Positions 21,411 to 29,939 of a stretch of DNA of 64,000 bases are shown piece by piece. Location of the stretch: NCBI RefSeq assembly GCF_007556605.1, contig NZ_VJND01000014.1:1-64000 (forward strand). The letters are read 5' to 3'. The stretch comes from Tepidimonas sediminis. Lineage in GTDB: Bacteria; Pseudomonadota; Gammaproteobacteria; Burkholderiales; Burkholderiaceae_C. The translations under genes and the position numbers were made by a program. Under the pieces are notes generated by a model. The model did not search any database and was not told the origin of the DNA. It saw nothing but the letters and a program-made list of their open reading frames with translations. Within the stretch, counting starts at the first letter, position 1. Each line of letters opens with the position of its first letter.

Positions 21411-22492
21411 ACGCCCCCGCCCCTGCCGATTCCGCTGCGCCCGCGGCGGCCGCCACGGCCGCTGCGCCGGTGCGCTGGCTGCCGTGGCTGGCGCTGGGCG
21501 TGGCGGTGGGGGCGCTGGCGGTGACCGTGGCGCTGTGGCAGCGCCTGGGCCGCACGCAGGAGGAGCTGGCGCGCCGCACCCTGCAGCTGCAGACCGAACT
21601 GGCCGCCGTGCGCGCGCAGGCCGAGCTGGCGCAGGCGCAGTCCGGCGAGCTGCAGGCCAAGCTTGGCGTGCTGGAGTTGCGCGTCGCCGAGGTCAGCCTG
21701 CAGCGCAGTCAGCTGGAGGAGCTGATGCTGGCGGTGTCGCGCTCGCGCGACGACGCGCTGGTGCAGGATCTGGAGGCGGCCCTGCGGTTGGCGATCCAGC
21801 AGAGCGAACTGACCGGCAGCGCGCAGCCGATGGTCTCGGCGCTGCAGGGGGCGCAGCAGCGCATCGAGCGGGCGGCACAGCCGCGCCTCAATCCGGTGCA
21901 GCGCGCCCTCGCGCGTGACCTGGAACGCATCCGCGCGGCGACGCTGGTGGACGTGCCGGCGCTGGTGGCGCGGCTGGACGAGCTGGCGCGCACCGTCGAC
22001 GAGTGGCCGCTGCGCAGCGGCCCGCCGACGCCCGTGCCGCCGCCGAAGCCGGCGCCTGCCCCGTCACCATCCTCTGCCCCGCCGCAAGCGGCCGCCTGGT
22101 CGTGGCGGCAGTTGCCCGCGTGGCTGGGCGAGCACACCGGCGCGGCGCTGCAGCGGCTGCAGCAGGCCATGCGCGATCTGGTACGCCTGCGCCGCATCGA
22201 GCCGGCCGAGGCGGTCCTGCTGGCGCCGGAGCAGGCGTATTTCCTGCGCGAGAACGCGCGGCTGCTGTTGCTCAACGCCCGGCTGGCGGTGCTGGCACGC
22301 CAGTTCGACGCGGCCCGTGCCGACGTGCGGGCGCTGCAGCGCCACCTGCAGCGTTACTTCGACACCGAAGCGGCGGTGCTGCACCCGGTGGCGCGGACGC
22401 TGGAGGAGCTGCTGCGCGACCTGCGCCACGACCGCCTGCCGCGGCCGGAGGAGACGCTGGCCGCGCTGGCCGCCGCGGCCGGAGGGCGCTGA
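21407..22492 (+). CDS. hemX: HemX-like inner-membrane protein
   Basis: 361 residues. One membrane segment (WLPWLALGVAVGALAVTVAL, about 25-44), then a coiled coil rich in Leu/Gln/Glu (to about 110), a Pro-rich linker (about 208-225) and a helical periplasmic domain (ENARLLLLNARLAVLARQFDAA). It is often labelled uroporphyrinogen-III C-methyltransferase by association, but no methyltransferase domain is visible. It may organise haem enzymes at the membrane. GTG start inside the hemD stop. Confidence 0.85.
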   Translation: MNAPAPADSAAPAAAATAAAPVRWLPWLALGVAVGALAVTVALWQRLGRTQEELARRTLQLQTELAAVRAQAELAQAQSGELQAKLGVLELRVAEVSLQRSQLEELMLAVSRSRDDALVQDLEAALRLAIQQSELTGSAQPMVSALQGAQQRIERAAQPRLNPVQRALARDLERIRAATLVDVPALVARLDELARTVDEWPLRSGPPTPVPPPKPAPAPSPSSAPPQAAAWSWRQLPAWLGEHTGAALQRLQQAMRDLVRLRRIEPAEAVLLAPEQAYFLRENARLLLLNARLAVLARQFDAARADVRALQRHLQRYFDTEAAVLHPVARTLEELLRDLRHDRLPRPEETLAALAAAAGGR

Positions 22493-22528
22493 GGTGACCA
22501 CGACCGGGCGCGGCAAGGGGAGGCGGGC

Positions 22529-23809
22529 GTGAAGCGCGTCTTCGGCTGGTTGCTGCTGGCGGCGCTGGCGGTGGCGGCGGCGCTGCTGATGGGCGACAAC
22601 CCGGCGATGGTGTCGCTGTTCTGGCCGCCGTGGCGGGTCGATCTGTCGTTCAACCTCGTCGTCGTGGCGCTGGTGGCGGGGTTCGCACTGCTGTATGGCG
22701 CCTTGCGCGGCGTGGCCGTGCTGCGCGACCTGCCGCGGCGCGCGCGGCGCTGGCGCGCGCTGCAGCACGAGCGCGCCACCGTCGGCCTGGTGCTGCAGGC
22801 GCAGGCCCATCAGCTGGCCGGCCGCTTCGTGCGCGCGCAAACCGCCGCGCGCGAGGCCATCGAGCGTCTGCGGCAGCCGCAGGCGCCGGTGCCGCCGTTC
22901 CAGGGCGAGCTGTGGATGCTGGCGCACCTGGTCGCCGCCGAGAGCGCCCACGCGCTGGGTCAGCGCGCCCGGCGCGACGCCTGGCTGCGCGCCGGGCTGG
23001 CGGTGCCGCAGCCCGCAGCGGTGCCGGAAGCGCGCGAGGGCCTGCTGCTGCGGGCCGCGGAGTGGGCGCTGGAGGCCGGGGATGCCGCTGCCGCGGCGGC
23101 CACGCTGGCCGAGCTGCCGCAGGGGGCGGCGCGGCGCATCCAGGCCGTGCGCCTGCGTCTGCGGCTGGCGCAGCTGCGCCGTGACACGCAGGCGGCGCTG
23201 GAGATGGCGCGCCTGCTGGCCAAGCACCGCGCCCTCTCGGACGAGGCGGCGCAGACGCTGCTGCGCGGTCTGTGGCGCCAGGCCGTGCGCGAGGCCGTCG
23301 ATGCCGAGGCCCTGTTGGCGGTGTGGCGCGGACTGCAGGGGCCCGAGCGGCACGATCCGCGCCGCGCGCTGGCGGTGTTGCAGCGTGCCGAGCTGCTTGG
23401 GCTGCCGACCGCGGCGGCCGAGGGGGCGGCGCTGCCGCGCGTGGTCGACGAGGCCATCCGGGTGGCCTGGGCGGGATACGAGACGCTGGCCGAGGAGGAA
23501 CGGCAGGAACTGGCGCTGCGCCTGGAGGCGTGGCTGCCGCGGCTCGACGCCGGCTGGTTGGCGCGGCTGGAGGAGGCGCAGCGCCGCGCGCCCCAGGAGC
23601 CGACGCTGCAGTACCTGTGCGGCCAGGCGTTTCGCGCGCGCGCGCTGTGGGGCAAGGCGCAGGCGCTGCTGCAGCAGGCCGCGCGCTCGCTGCCGCCCGG
23701 GCGGCTGCAGCGCCGCACCTGGGTGGCCTTGGCCGAACTGGCGCAGCAGCGCGGCGACGAGGCCGCCGCCGTGCACGCCTGGCAGCAGGCCGCACGCGCC
23801 GAGCCGTGA
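22529..23809 (+). CDS. hemY: HemY-type membrane protein with TPR repeats
   Basis: 426 residues. Two N-terminal membrane segments (LLLAALAVAAALLMG and LVVVALVAGFALLYGA) are joined by a short periplasmic loop, and a cytoplasmic part of helical TPR-like repeats follows. This is the proteobacterial HemY of the hemCDXY cluster, not the protoporphyrinogen oxidase of the same name. Role in haem synthesis is inferred from conserved context. GTG 22529 has AAGGGGAGG upstream. Confidence 0.88.
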   Translation: MKRVFGWLLLAALAVAAALLMGDNPAMVSLFWPPWRVDLSFNLVVVALVAGFALLYGALRGVAVLRDLPRRARRWRALQHERATVGLVLQAQAHQLAGRFVRAQTAAREAIERLRQPQAPVPPFQGELWMLAHLVAAESAHALGQRARRDAWLRAGLAVPQPAAVPEAREGLLLRAAEWALEAGDAAAAAATLAELPQGAARRIQAVRLRLRLAQLRRDTQAALEMARLLAKHRALSDEAAQTLLRGLWRQAVREAVDAEALLAVWRGLQGPERHDPRRALAVLQRAELLGLPTAAAEGAALPRVVDEAIRVAWAGYETLAEEERQELALRLEAWLPRLDAGWLARLEEAQRRAPQEPTLQYLCGQAFRARALWGKAQALLQQAARSLPPGRLQRRTWVALAELAQQRGDEAAAVHAWQQAARAEP

Positions 23810-23839
23810 GGACGCCAGACGGCGCGCGCCCACGGCGCA

Positions 23840-24418
23840 TCAGAGCGCACGCCTGCGGCCGCGCTGGCGCTGGCGCCGCGCCAGTCGCACGCGCAGCGCC
23901 CATGCCCATTGCACCAGCGCATACACCATCACGCCGCTGACGCTGGCCACGATCGCCAGCCCCACCACCAGCGGCTTGCCGACGTCGGTCAGCCAGTCCC
24001 ACGCCATGACCAACCCGTCGAGCCAGGAACCGCCCGCCTGCGCCGCCTGGCCGGCGCCGTCCGGAAACACCGGCGGCTGCTCGTCACCCGCAGGCGCCGG
24101 CTGGCCGAGGATGACCCGGCCGAGTTTGTAGGCACCGTAGTACACCGGCCCGAAGGTGACCGGGTTGGTGACCAGGGTGCTGGCCACCGCCGCCGGCAGG
24201 TGGGCACGCAGCAGCACCGCCAGCGTCGCCGCAAATGGAATCTGCGCCACCGGGATCAGCAACCCGAAGAACACGCCCAGCGCCAGTCCCAGCGCCAGGC
24301 CGCGGCGGCTGAAGTGCCACAGGCGCGGATGATGCAGGCGCGGTCCGAGCCAGCGCAGCCAGCGCATCTGGTGCAGGCGGTCACGGCTGGGCAGCAGGGT
24401 TTGCAGGCGACGGATCAT
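23840..24418 (-). CDS. DUF2062 family membrane protein
   Basis: 192 residues. A basic N-terminus (MIRRLQTLLPSRD), then a hydrophobic hairpin typical of DUF2062: RRGLALGLALGVFFGLLIPVAQ, AATLAVLLRAHLPAA and TLVTNPVTFGPVYYGAYKLG, with a third membrane segment near the C-terminus (VVGLAIVASVSGVMVYALV). Function of the family is unknown. It converges on hemY, with only 30 bases between stops. The ATG at 24418 is used; a longer frame upstream lacks family similarity. Confidence 0.8.
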   Translation of the reverse strand: MIRRLQTLLPSRDRLHQMRWLRWLGPRLHHPRLWHFSRRGLALGLALGVFFGLLIPVAQIPFAATLAVLLRAHLPAAVASTLVTNPVTFGPVYYGAYKLGRVILGQPAPAGDEQPPVFPDGAGQAAQAGGSWLDGLVMAWDWLTDVGKPLVVGLAIVASVSGVMVYALVQWAWALRVRLARRQRQRGRRRAL

Positions 24419-24479
24419 GGCGCAGCGACGGGCACGAAGCCTCCGATTGTCGCGCAGCGGCGCGCCCCGGCGGGCGGCC

Positions 24480-26036
24480 TCAGCGCTGCGCCACGCGCGC
24501 CTTGGGGGGCGTGGCGGCGCCGGCACGGGTCGCCTGCGCACCCGGCGCCGCCGGGCGGCGTGCCGTCTTGGCGCGCGCCATGCGGACGGGGGCCGGCTGT
24601 GCCTTGGCGCGCGTCTGCACCGTCAGCACCTGGCCGGGGCGCAGGGCGCTGGACGGCGCCAGGCCGTTCCAAGCGGCCAGGTCGGCCACGCGCACGCCGT
24701 GGCGGCGTGCGACGCTGGCCAGCGTGTCACCCTTGCGCGCCTTGACGCGCACGGTGCGCACCGGCGGGGCCTCCGGGGCCAGCAGGATCTGGCCGTGATC
24801 GGCCAGGTGCTCGGGTACGTCGCGGTCCAGCCGCCCCTCGCGCGGCACCAGGATCGTGGAGCCCGCCCTCAGCCGCATGCGTGGCGGGATGCGGTTGGCC
24901 TGGCGCAGCTCGGCTTCGCTCCAGTCGAGCTCGCGCGCGGCCTGCGCCACCGTCATGTCGCGCGGCACCCGCCAGGCGGTCCAGCTCGCGGTCGGGCCGC
25001 GCCAGGCCTTGAGCCGCTCGGCAAACAGCAGCGCGTTGTCCCACGGCAGCAGGATCTCCGGGGTTCCGGCGGCCATGATGACCGGCTTGTTGTGCGCCGG
25101 GTTGAGGGTGCGGAAGTCGGCCTCGGAGACGTCGGCCAGCCGGGCGATCAGCGCCACGTCGATGTCGCGCTCGATGCGCACGGTGTCGAAGAACGGGTGG
25201 TTGCCGACCACCGGCAGGGCCACCCCGTGGGCCTGGGGCGCGCGCACCAGGTTCTTGACCGCCTGCAGCTTGGGCACGTAGTGCCGCGTCTCCTCGGGCA
25301 TGCGCAGGTCGAGGTACCCGGTGGGCAGCCCGGCGGCCTGGTTGCGCCGGATGGCGCGCTGCACGTTGCCTTCCCCCCAGTTGTAGGCGGCCAGCGCCAG
25401 GTGCCAGTCACCGAACATGCGATGCAGCCGCTCCAGGTAATCGAGCGCCGCGCGCGTGGAGGCCAGCACGTCGCGCCGGTCGTCGCGGAAGGCGTTCTGC
25501 TTGAGATCGAAGTGGCGCCCGGTGGCCGGCATGAACTGCCACATGCCGGCGGCCTTGGCGTGCGAGACCGCCTGGGGGTTGAAGGCGCTCTCGATGAAGG
25601 GCAGCAGCGCCAGCTCCTGCGGCAGGCCGCGGCGTTCCAGTTCCTCGACGATGTGGAACAGGTATTTGCTGCCGCGGTCCACCATGCGCTGCAGATAGTC
25701 CGGGCGGCTGGCGTACCAGCGCTCCCATTGCGCGACGCGCTCGTCCTGCAGGTCCGGCATCGCGAAGCCGCGGCCGATGCGCTCCCACAGGTCGCGCGGC
25801 GCCTGCACGGTCACCACCGGGGCGGGGGCGGGCAGCGGCTCGGCGGCCGGCGGGGGCGCCAGCCGCTCGGCGCCGGGCGCGACCACCGGCGCGGGTTCCG
25901 TGCCGCCGGCCACATCGTGCGTGGCGGCGGCGGCTGGCGCGGAGGCGGCGTCGGCGGCGGGCGAGGCTGGGAGGCTGGCGCAGCCGGCCAGCGCCAGCAG
26001 GGCGGCCAGCGGCGCCCAGGTCAGGATTCGGTGCAT
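24480..26036 (-). CDS. mltD: Membrane-bound lytic murein transglycosylase D with LysM
   Basis: 518-residue lipoprotein (lipobox LALAGC) that cleaves peptidoglycan to anhydro-muropeptides. The SLT catalytic domain has the Glu in LLPFIESAFNPQAVS, then AAGMWQFMPATGRHF and LALAAYNWGEGNV. Downstream are a middle region with NPFF-like NHPFFDTVRI and two LysM-like segments (WRVPRDMTVAQAARELDWSEAELR; VKARKGDTLASVARRHGVRVADLAAWNGL). The Lys/Arg/Ala-rich tail (about 40 residues) is probably disordered and binds the wall. It follows gloB on the same strand by 58 bases. Confidence 0.93.
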   Translation of the reverse strand: MHRILTWAPLAALLALAGCASLPASPAADAASAPAAAATHDVAGGTEPAPVVAPGAERLAPPPAAEPLPAPAPVVTVQAPRDLWERIGRGFAMPDLQDERVAQWERWYASRPDYLQRMVDRGSKYLFHIVEELERRGLPQELALLPFIESAFNPQAVSHAKAAGMWQFMPATGRHFDLKQNAFRDDRRDVLASTRAALDYLERLHRMFGDWHLALAAYNWGEGNVQRAIRRNQAAGLPTGYLDLRMPEETRHYVPKLQAVKNLVRAPQAHGVALPVVGNHPFFDTVRIERDIDVALIARLADVSEADFRTLNPAHNKPVIMAAGTPEILLPWDNALLFAERLKAWRGPTASWTAWRVPRDMTVAQAARELDWSEAELRQANRIPPRMRLRAGSTILVPREGRLDRDVPEHLADHGQILLAPEAPPVRTVRVKARKGDTLASVARRHGVRVADLAAWNGLAPSSALRPGQVLTVQTRAKAQPAPVRMARAKTARRPAAPGAQATRAGAATPPKARVAQR

Positions 26037-26094
26037 CGTCAAAGGGCGCGGTCGAGGGTTGAGCGGTCGGCCACGGCGTCGCCGCGGGCGAGGG

Positions 26095-26901
26095 TCAGCG
26101 AAAGCCGTCCTTCCAGCGCCGCAGCGCGGCGAAGTGGTCGGCGTCGGTTTCCAAGGGCTGCAGCCCCTGACGTCGGAGCGCGGCGCGCACGCCGGGTTCC
26201 CGCGTGCGCAGGAACGGGTTGACGGCGCGCTCGCTCGCCATGGTGGACGGCAGCGTCGGCTCGCCGCGCGCGCGCCGCGCCTCGGCCTCGGCGCGCACGG
26301 CGGGGAGGTGCGGGTTGTCCGGCTCCACCGCCGCGGCAAAACGCAGGTTGGCCAGCGTGTATTCGTGCGCGCAGCACACCAGCGTATCGGCCGGCAGCAC
26401 CGCCAGCCGCTCGAGCGAGGCCAGCATCTGCGCCGGCGTGCCCTCGAACAGGCGACCGCAGCCGGCGGCAAACAGCGTGTCGCCGCAGAACAGCCAGCGC
26501 CGCGCATCGCCCGGCACGGGGTCGTTGACGTAGGCCACGTGACCGCGCGTGTGCCCGGGCACCGCCAGCACGCGCCAGCGCCGCCCGAGCAGCTCCAGCT
26601 CGTCGCCGTCGCCCACCGGCTCGGCCGCCACCGGCAGCGGTTCGGCGGCCGGCCCGATGACGCGGCAACCGCTGGCGGCCTGCAGCGTCGCCACGCCGCC
26701 GGTGTGGTCGCCGTGGTGGTGGGTGATCAGGATGCCCTGCAGCGCCAAGCCGCGCCGCGCCAGCGCCTCCTGCACCACCGCCGCCTCGCCCGGGTCGACC
26801 ACCCAGGCGCACGTGCCGTCGTGCAGCAGCCAGATGTAGTTGTCGGCCAGGGCCGGCAGCGGCTCGACCTGCAGCGCCTGCGCGCACGCTACCATCGTCA
26901 T
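26095..26901 (-). CDS. gloB: Hydroxyacylglutathione hydrolase (glyoxalase II)
   Basis: Hydrolyses S-lactoylglutathione to lactate and glutathione, completing methylglyoxal detoxification. 268 residues, metallo-beta-lactamase fold with THHHGDHTGG, the His in VPGHTRGHVAY, the bridging Asp in FCGDTLFAAGCGRLFEG and the His in CAHEYTLANLRFA. ATG 26901 abuts the xerD start on the other strand (CATATG), and a TATCAT hexamer ends 6 bases upstream. ATG 26895 is an alternative in the same frame. Confidence 0.95.
   Translation of the reverse strand: MTMVACAQALQVEPLPALADNYIWLLHDGTCAWVVDPGEAAVVQEALARRGLALQGILITHHHGDHTGGVATLQAASGCRVIGPAAEPLPVAAEPVGDGDELELLGRRWRVLAVPGHTRGHVAYVNDPVPGDARRWLFCGDTLFAAGCGRLFEGTPAQMLASLERLAVLPADTLVCCAHEYTLANLRFAAAVEPDNPHLPAVRAEAEARRARGEPTLPSTMASERAVNPFLRTREPGVRAALRRQGLQPLETDADHFAALRRWKDGFR
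26890..26895 (+). promoter_or_regulatory. -10 hexamer TACCAT, 6 bases before xerD start
   Basis: TACCAT lies inside the first codons of gloB (other strand), then CGTCAT, then ATG 26902. With no intergenic DNA, xerD transcription would start at its own start codon. Confidence 0.55.
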
Positions 26902-27810
26902 ATGGCGATGATACCGGGGGACGAGGCGCTGGTGGACCGCTTCGCCGACGCGCTGTGGCTGGAGGAGGGGCTGGCGCCGCGGACGCTGGCGGCCTACCGC
27001 AGCGACCTTGAGGCCTTGGCCGCCTGGCTGGCGGGGCAGGGGCGCGGCGGGCTGCTGGCGGCCGGGGCCGACGACCTGCAGGGCTACATGGCCGCGCGCC
27101 TGCCGGGCAGTCGCGCCACCAGCAGCAACCGGCGCCTGAGTGCCTTCAAGCGCTTCTACCGCTGGGCGCTGCGCGAGGGGTTGATCGAGCGTGACCCCAC
27201 GCTGCCGCTGGTGACGGCGCGCACGCCGCTGCGCGTGCCCAAGACCCTGACCGAGGCGCAGGTGGAGGCGCTGCTGGCCGCGCCGGACGTCGGCACGCCG
27301 CTGGGCCTGCGTGACCGTGCGATGCTGGAGCTGATGTACGCCAGCGGTCTGCGCGTCAGCGAACTCGTGGGCCTGCGGCTGTTCGAGCTGAGCCTGCCGG
27401 ACCAGGTGCTGCGCGTCACCGGCAAGGGCGCCAAGGAGCGGCTGGTGCCGTTCGGCGACGTGGCCGCCGACTGGCTGCGCCGCTACCTGGCGCAGGCGCG
27501 CCCGGCGCTGCTGGCGGGCCGTAGCAGCGACGACCTCTTCGTCACCGAACGGCACGGCGCGGCGATGACGCGCGTGATGTTCTGGATGCTCGTCAAGCGC
27601 TACGCCGCCCGGGCCGGCATCCGCGCGCCGCTGTCGCCGCACACGCTGCGGCACGCGTTCGCCACGCACCTGCTCAACCACGGCGCCGACCTGCGCGCGG
27701 TGCAGCTGCTGCTGGGGCATGCCGACATCGGCACCACGACCATCTACACCCACGTGGCGCGCGAGCGGCTCAAGGTCCTGCACGCGCGCCACCACCCGCG
27801 CGGGGGGTGA
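26902..27810 (+). CDS. xerD: Tyrosine recombinase XerD
   Basis: 302-residue recombinase that with XerC resolves chromosome dimers at dif. An N-terminal SAM-like DNA-binding domain (ALWLEEGLAPRTLAAYRSDL) precedes the catalytic domain with Arg in YASGLRVSELVGL, Lys in GKGAKERLVPFG, His/Arg in SPHTLRHAFATHLL, His in LLGHADIGTT and the nucleophile Tyr in TIYTHVARERL. All catalytic residues are present. ATG 26902 is followed closely by ATG 26908. No Shine-Dalgarno sequence. Confidence 0.95.
   Translation: MAMIPGDEALVDRFADALWLEEGLAPRTLAAYRSDLEALAAWLAGQGRGGLLAAGADDLQGYMAARLPGSRATSSNRRLSAFKRFYRWALREGLIERDPTLPLVTARTPLRVPKTLTEAQVEALLAAPDVGTPLGLRDRAMLELMYASGLRVSELVGLRLFELSLPDQVLRVTGKGAKERLVPFGDVAADWLRRYLAQARPALLAGRSSDDLFVTERHGAAMTRVMFWMLVKRYAARAGIRAPLSPHTLRHAFATHLLNHGADLRAVQLLLGHADIGTTTIYTHVARERLKVLHARHHPRGG
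26908..26913 (-). promoter_or_regulatory. -10 hexamer TATCAT, 6 bases before gloB start
   Basis: Minus-strand TATCAT, then CGCCAT, then ATG 26901. It lies within codons 3-4 of xerD. Mirror image of the xerD -10 around the shared CATATG. Confidence 0.55.
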
Positions 27811-27866
27811 CGTCGAAGGGACGGGCCGCGGGCTTCGCTCCTGTGTGGGGCGGCCCGCCCGGGCGG

Positions 27867-29939
27867 TCAGCGCCCGCCCCAGCCGTCCTTCAGCGTGGCG
27901 ATGCGGTTGAACACCGGCCGGCCCGGCTGGTGGTCGAGGCGGTCGGCGACGAAGTAGCCGTGGCGTTCGAACTGGAAGCGCTGCTCCGGCGCGGCGTCGC
28001 CCAGGCCCGGCTCGACCCAGCCGCGCACGACGCGCAGGCTGTCGGGGTTGAGCAGTGCCTTGAAGTCCTTGCCGCCGGCGTCGGGTTGCGGGTCGGTGAA
28101 CAGGCGGTCGTAAAGCCGGATCTCGGCGGCCACCGCCTCGTCCGCGCCGACCCAGGTGATCACGCCCTTGACCTTGACCGCATCGGCCCCGGGGGTGCCG
28201 CTCTTGGTGTCGGGCACCAGCCGCGCCAGCACGGCGGTGACGCGGCCGTCGGCATCCTTCTCGCAGCCGGTGCACTCGACGACGTAGCCGTACTTCAGGC
28301 GCACGCGGTTGCCGGGATAGAGGCGGTGGTAGCCCTTGGGCGGCTGCTCCATGAAATCATCGCGCTCGATCCAGACGCGCGGGCCGAGGTGAAACGCCCG
28401 CTCGCCCCAGCCGGGGTGATGCGGGTGCACGGGGGCGCGGCACGGCTCGCGGTGCCGCTCGTCGCCGAACACCTCGGCCCAGTTGGTCAGGCGCAGCTCC
28501 AGCGGGTCGAGCACCGCCATCGCGCGCGGGGCCTGCTCCTCCAGGTCGTCGCGCAGCGCCACCTCCAGCGTGCCGTAGTCGATCCAGCCGTTGGCCTTGC
28601 TGACGCCGGTGCGCTCGCAGAACAGGCGGATCGCCGAGGGCGTGTAGCCACGGCGGCGCAGGCCGGCGAGGGTCGGCAGGCGCGGGTCGTCCCAGCCGGC
28701 CACCACGCCCTCGTCCACCAGCGCCTTGAGCTTGCGCTTGCTGGTGACGACGTAGGTCAGGTTCAGGCGCGCGAATTCGTACTGGTGCGGCAGGTCGAAC
28801 GGCTCGGGCTCGTAGGCGGTGAGCGCCTCGGCCAGCAGCGGCGTGAACTGGTGCAGCTCGGCCAGCAGCAGCTCGAAGAAGGCGTCGAGGTCGCGCAGGA
28901 CGGCGTCGCGGTCGTGTTCCCAGCGCGCGAACAGCGCGGCCATGCTGCGCTCGGCCTCGGTGTTGGCGCCAACCCGCGCGGCGGCGTTGTGGCAGCGCAG
29001 CGCGAATTCCTTGGCCGCCTCCACGCCCTGCGCGCGCAGCCCCTCGATGCGCGTGCGCGCACGGGCGAACTGCGGCGCGCGCAGCAGCGGCACCAGCCGC
29101 GCCAGCAGCCAGTCGTAGAACGGGCGCTGGTCCTCGAACTCCAGCGTGCAGATGCTGTGCGTGATGTTTTCCAGCGCGTCCTCGATCGGGTGCGCGAAGG
29201 TGTACATCGGGTAGACGCACCAGCGCGTGCCGGTGTTGTGATGGGCGGCGTGCTTGATGCGGTAGATGGCCGGGTCGCGCAGGTTGAGGTTGGGGCTGGC
29301 CATGTCGATCCTGGCGCGCACCACCATCGCGCCGTCCGGGTGCCGGCCGGCTAGCATCTCCTCCCAGCGGCGCAGGCTTTCCTCCACCGGGCGGTGGCGC
29401 CAGGGGCTTTCGGTGCCGGGCTCGGTCAGCGTGCCGCGCGTGGCGCGCAGCTGCTCCGGTGTCTGCTCGTCGACGTAGGCGTGGCCGGTCTCGATCAGGT
29501 AGCGCGCCGCGCGCGCCATGGTGTCGAAGTAGTCGCTGGCGTAATAGAGGTGCTCGGTGCCATGGGCGTGCCAGCTCCAGCCGAGCCAGCGCACCGCGTC
29601 CAGGATCGCCTCGACGTACTCCTGCTCCTCCTTCTCGGGGTTGGTGTCGTCGAAGCGCATGTGGCACACGCCGCCGTACTCCTGCGCCAGGCTGAAGTTG
29701 ATCCAGATGCTCTTGGCGTGGCCGATGTGCGGGTAGCCGTTGGGCTCCGGCGGAAAGCGCGTGCGGATGCGCGCCGGGTCGGGCAGGCCGCGTGCGTGGT
29801 GGTCGGCGTCGCCCGGGCTGCCGCCCCATGGCCGGCCCTGGTGACGGCCGGCGGCCAGATCGCGCTCGATGATCTGGCGCAGGAAGTTGCTGCTGGCGGC
29901 GGCGTGGTGGGAATGGGGGTGCGGGGCGTGCTCGCTCAT
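27867..29939 (-). CDS. glnS: Glutaminyl-tRNA synthetase with internal insertion
   Basis: Charges tRNA-Gln with glutamine. 690 residues, about 130 more than the E. coli enzyme. Class I motifs are HIGH (71-74, in PNGYPHIGHAKS) and the KMSKS equivalent VTSKRKL (about 398-404). Between YDWLLARL (about 275-282) and PHQYEFARLNL (about 384-394) there are about 100 extra residues, predicted helical, where E. coli GlnRS has a short loop. The C-terminal beta-barrel anticodon domains look normal. Start ATG 29939 overlaps the dosC stop (ATGA), and a TACAAT hexamer ends 6 bases before it. The N-terminus is His/Ala-rich. Confidence 0.94.
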   Translation of the reverse strand: MSEHAPHPHSHHAAASSNFLRQIIERDLAAGRHQGRPWGGSPGDADHHARGLPDPARIRTRFPPEPNGYPHIGHAKSIWINFSLAQEYGGVCHMRFDDTNPEKEEQEYVEAILDAVRWLGWSWHAHGTEHLYYASDYFDTMARAARYLIETGHAYVDEQTPEQLRATRGTLTEPGTESPWRHRPVEESLRRWEEMLAGRHPDGAMVVRARIDMASPNLNLRDPAIYRIKHAAHHNTGTRWCVYPMYTFAHPIEDALENITHSICTLEFEDQRPFYDWLLARLVPLLRAPQFARARTRIEGLRAQGVEAAKEFALRCHNAAARVGANTEAERSMAALFARWEHDRDAVLRDLDAFFELLLAELHQFTPLLAEALTAYEPEPFDLPHQYEFARLNLTYVVTSKRKLKALVDEGVVAGWDDPRLPTLAGLRRRGYTPSAIRLFCERTGVSKANGWIDYGTLEVALRDDLEEQAPRAMAVLDPLELRLTNWAEVFGDERHREPCRAPVHPHHPGWGERAFHLGPRVWIERDDFMEQPPKGYHRLYPGNRVRLKYGYVVECTGCEKDADGRVTAVLARLVPDTKSGTPGADAVKVKGVITWVGADEAVAAEIRLYDRLFTDPQPDAGGKDFKALLNPDSLRVVRGWVEPGLGDAAPEQRFQFERHGYFVADRLDHQPGRPVFNRIATLKDGWGGR

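Noticed and set aside
26899-26904. CATATG at the gloB/xerD junction as a cloning artefact (NdeI site)
   Set aside because: Flanking genes run naturally into it on both sides with intact N-termini and no vector sequence, so a native junction is simpler.
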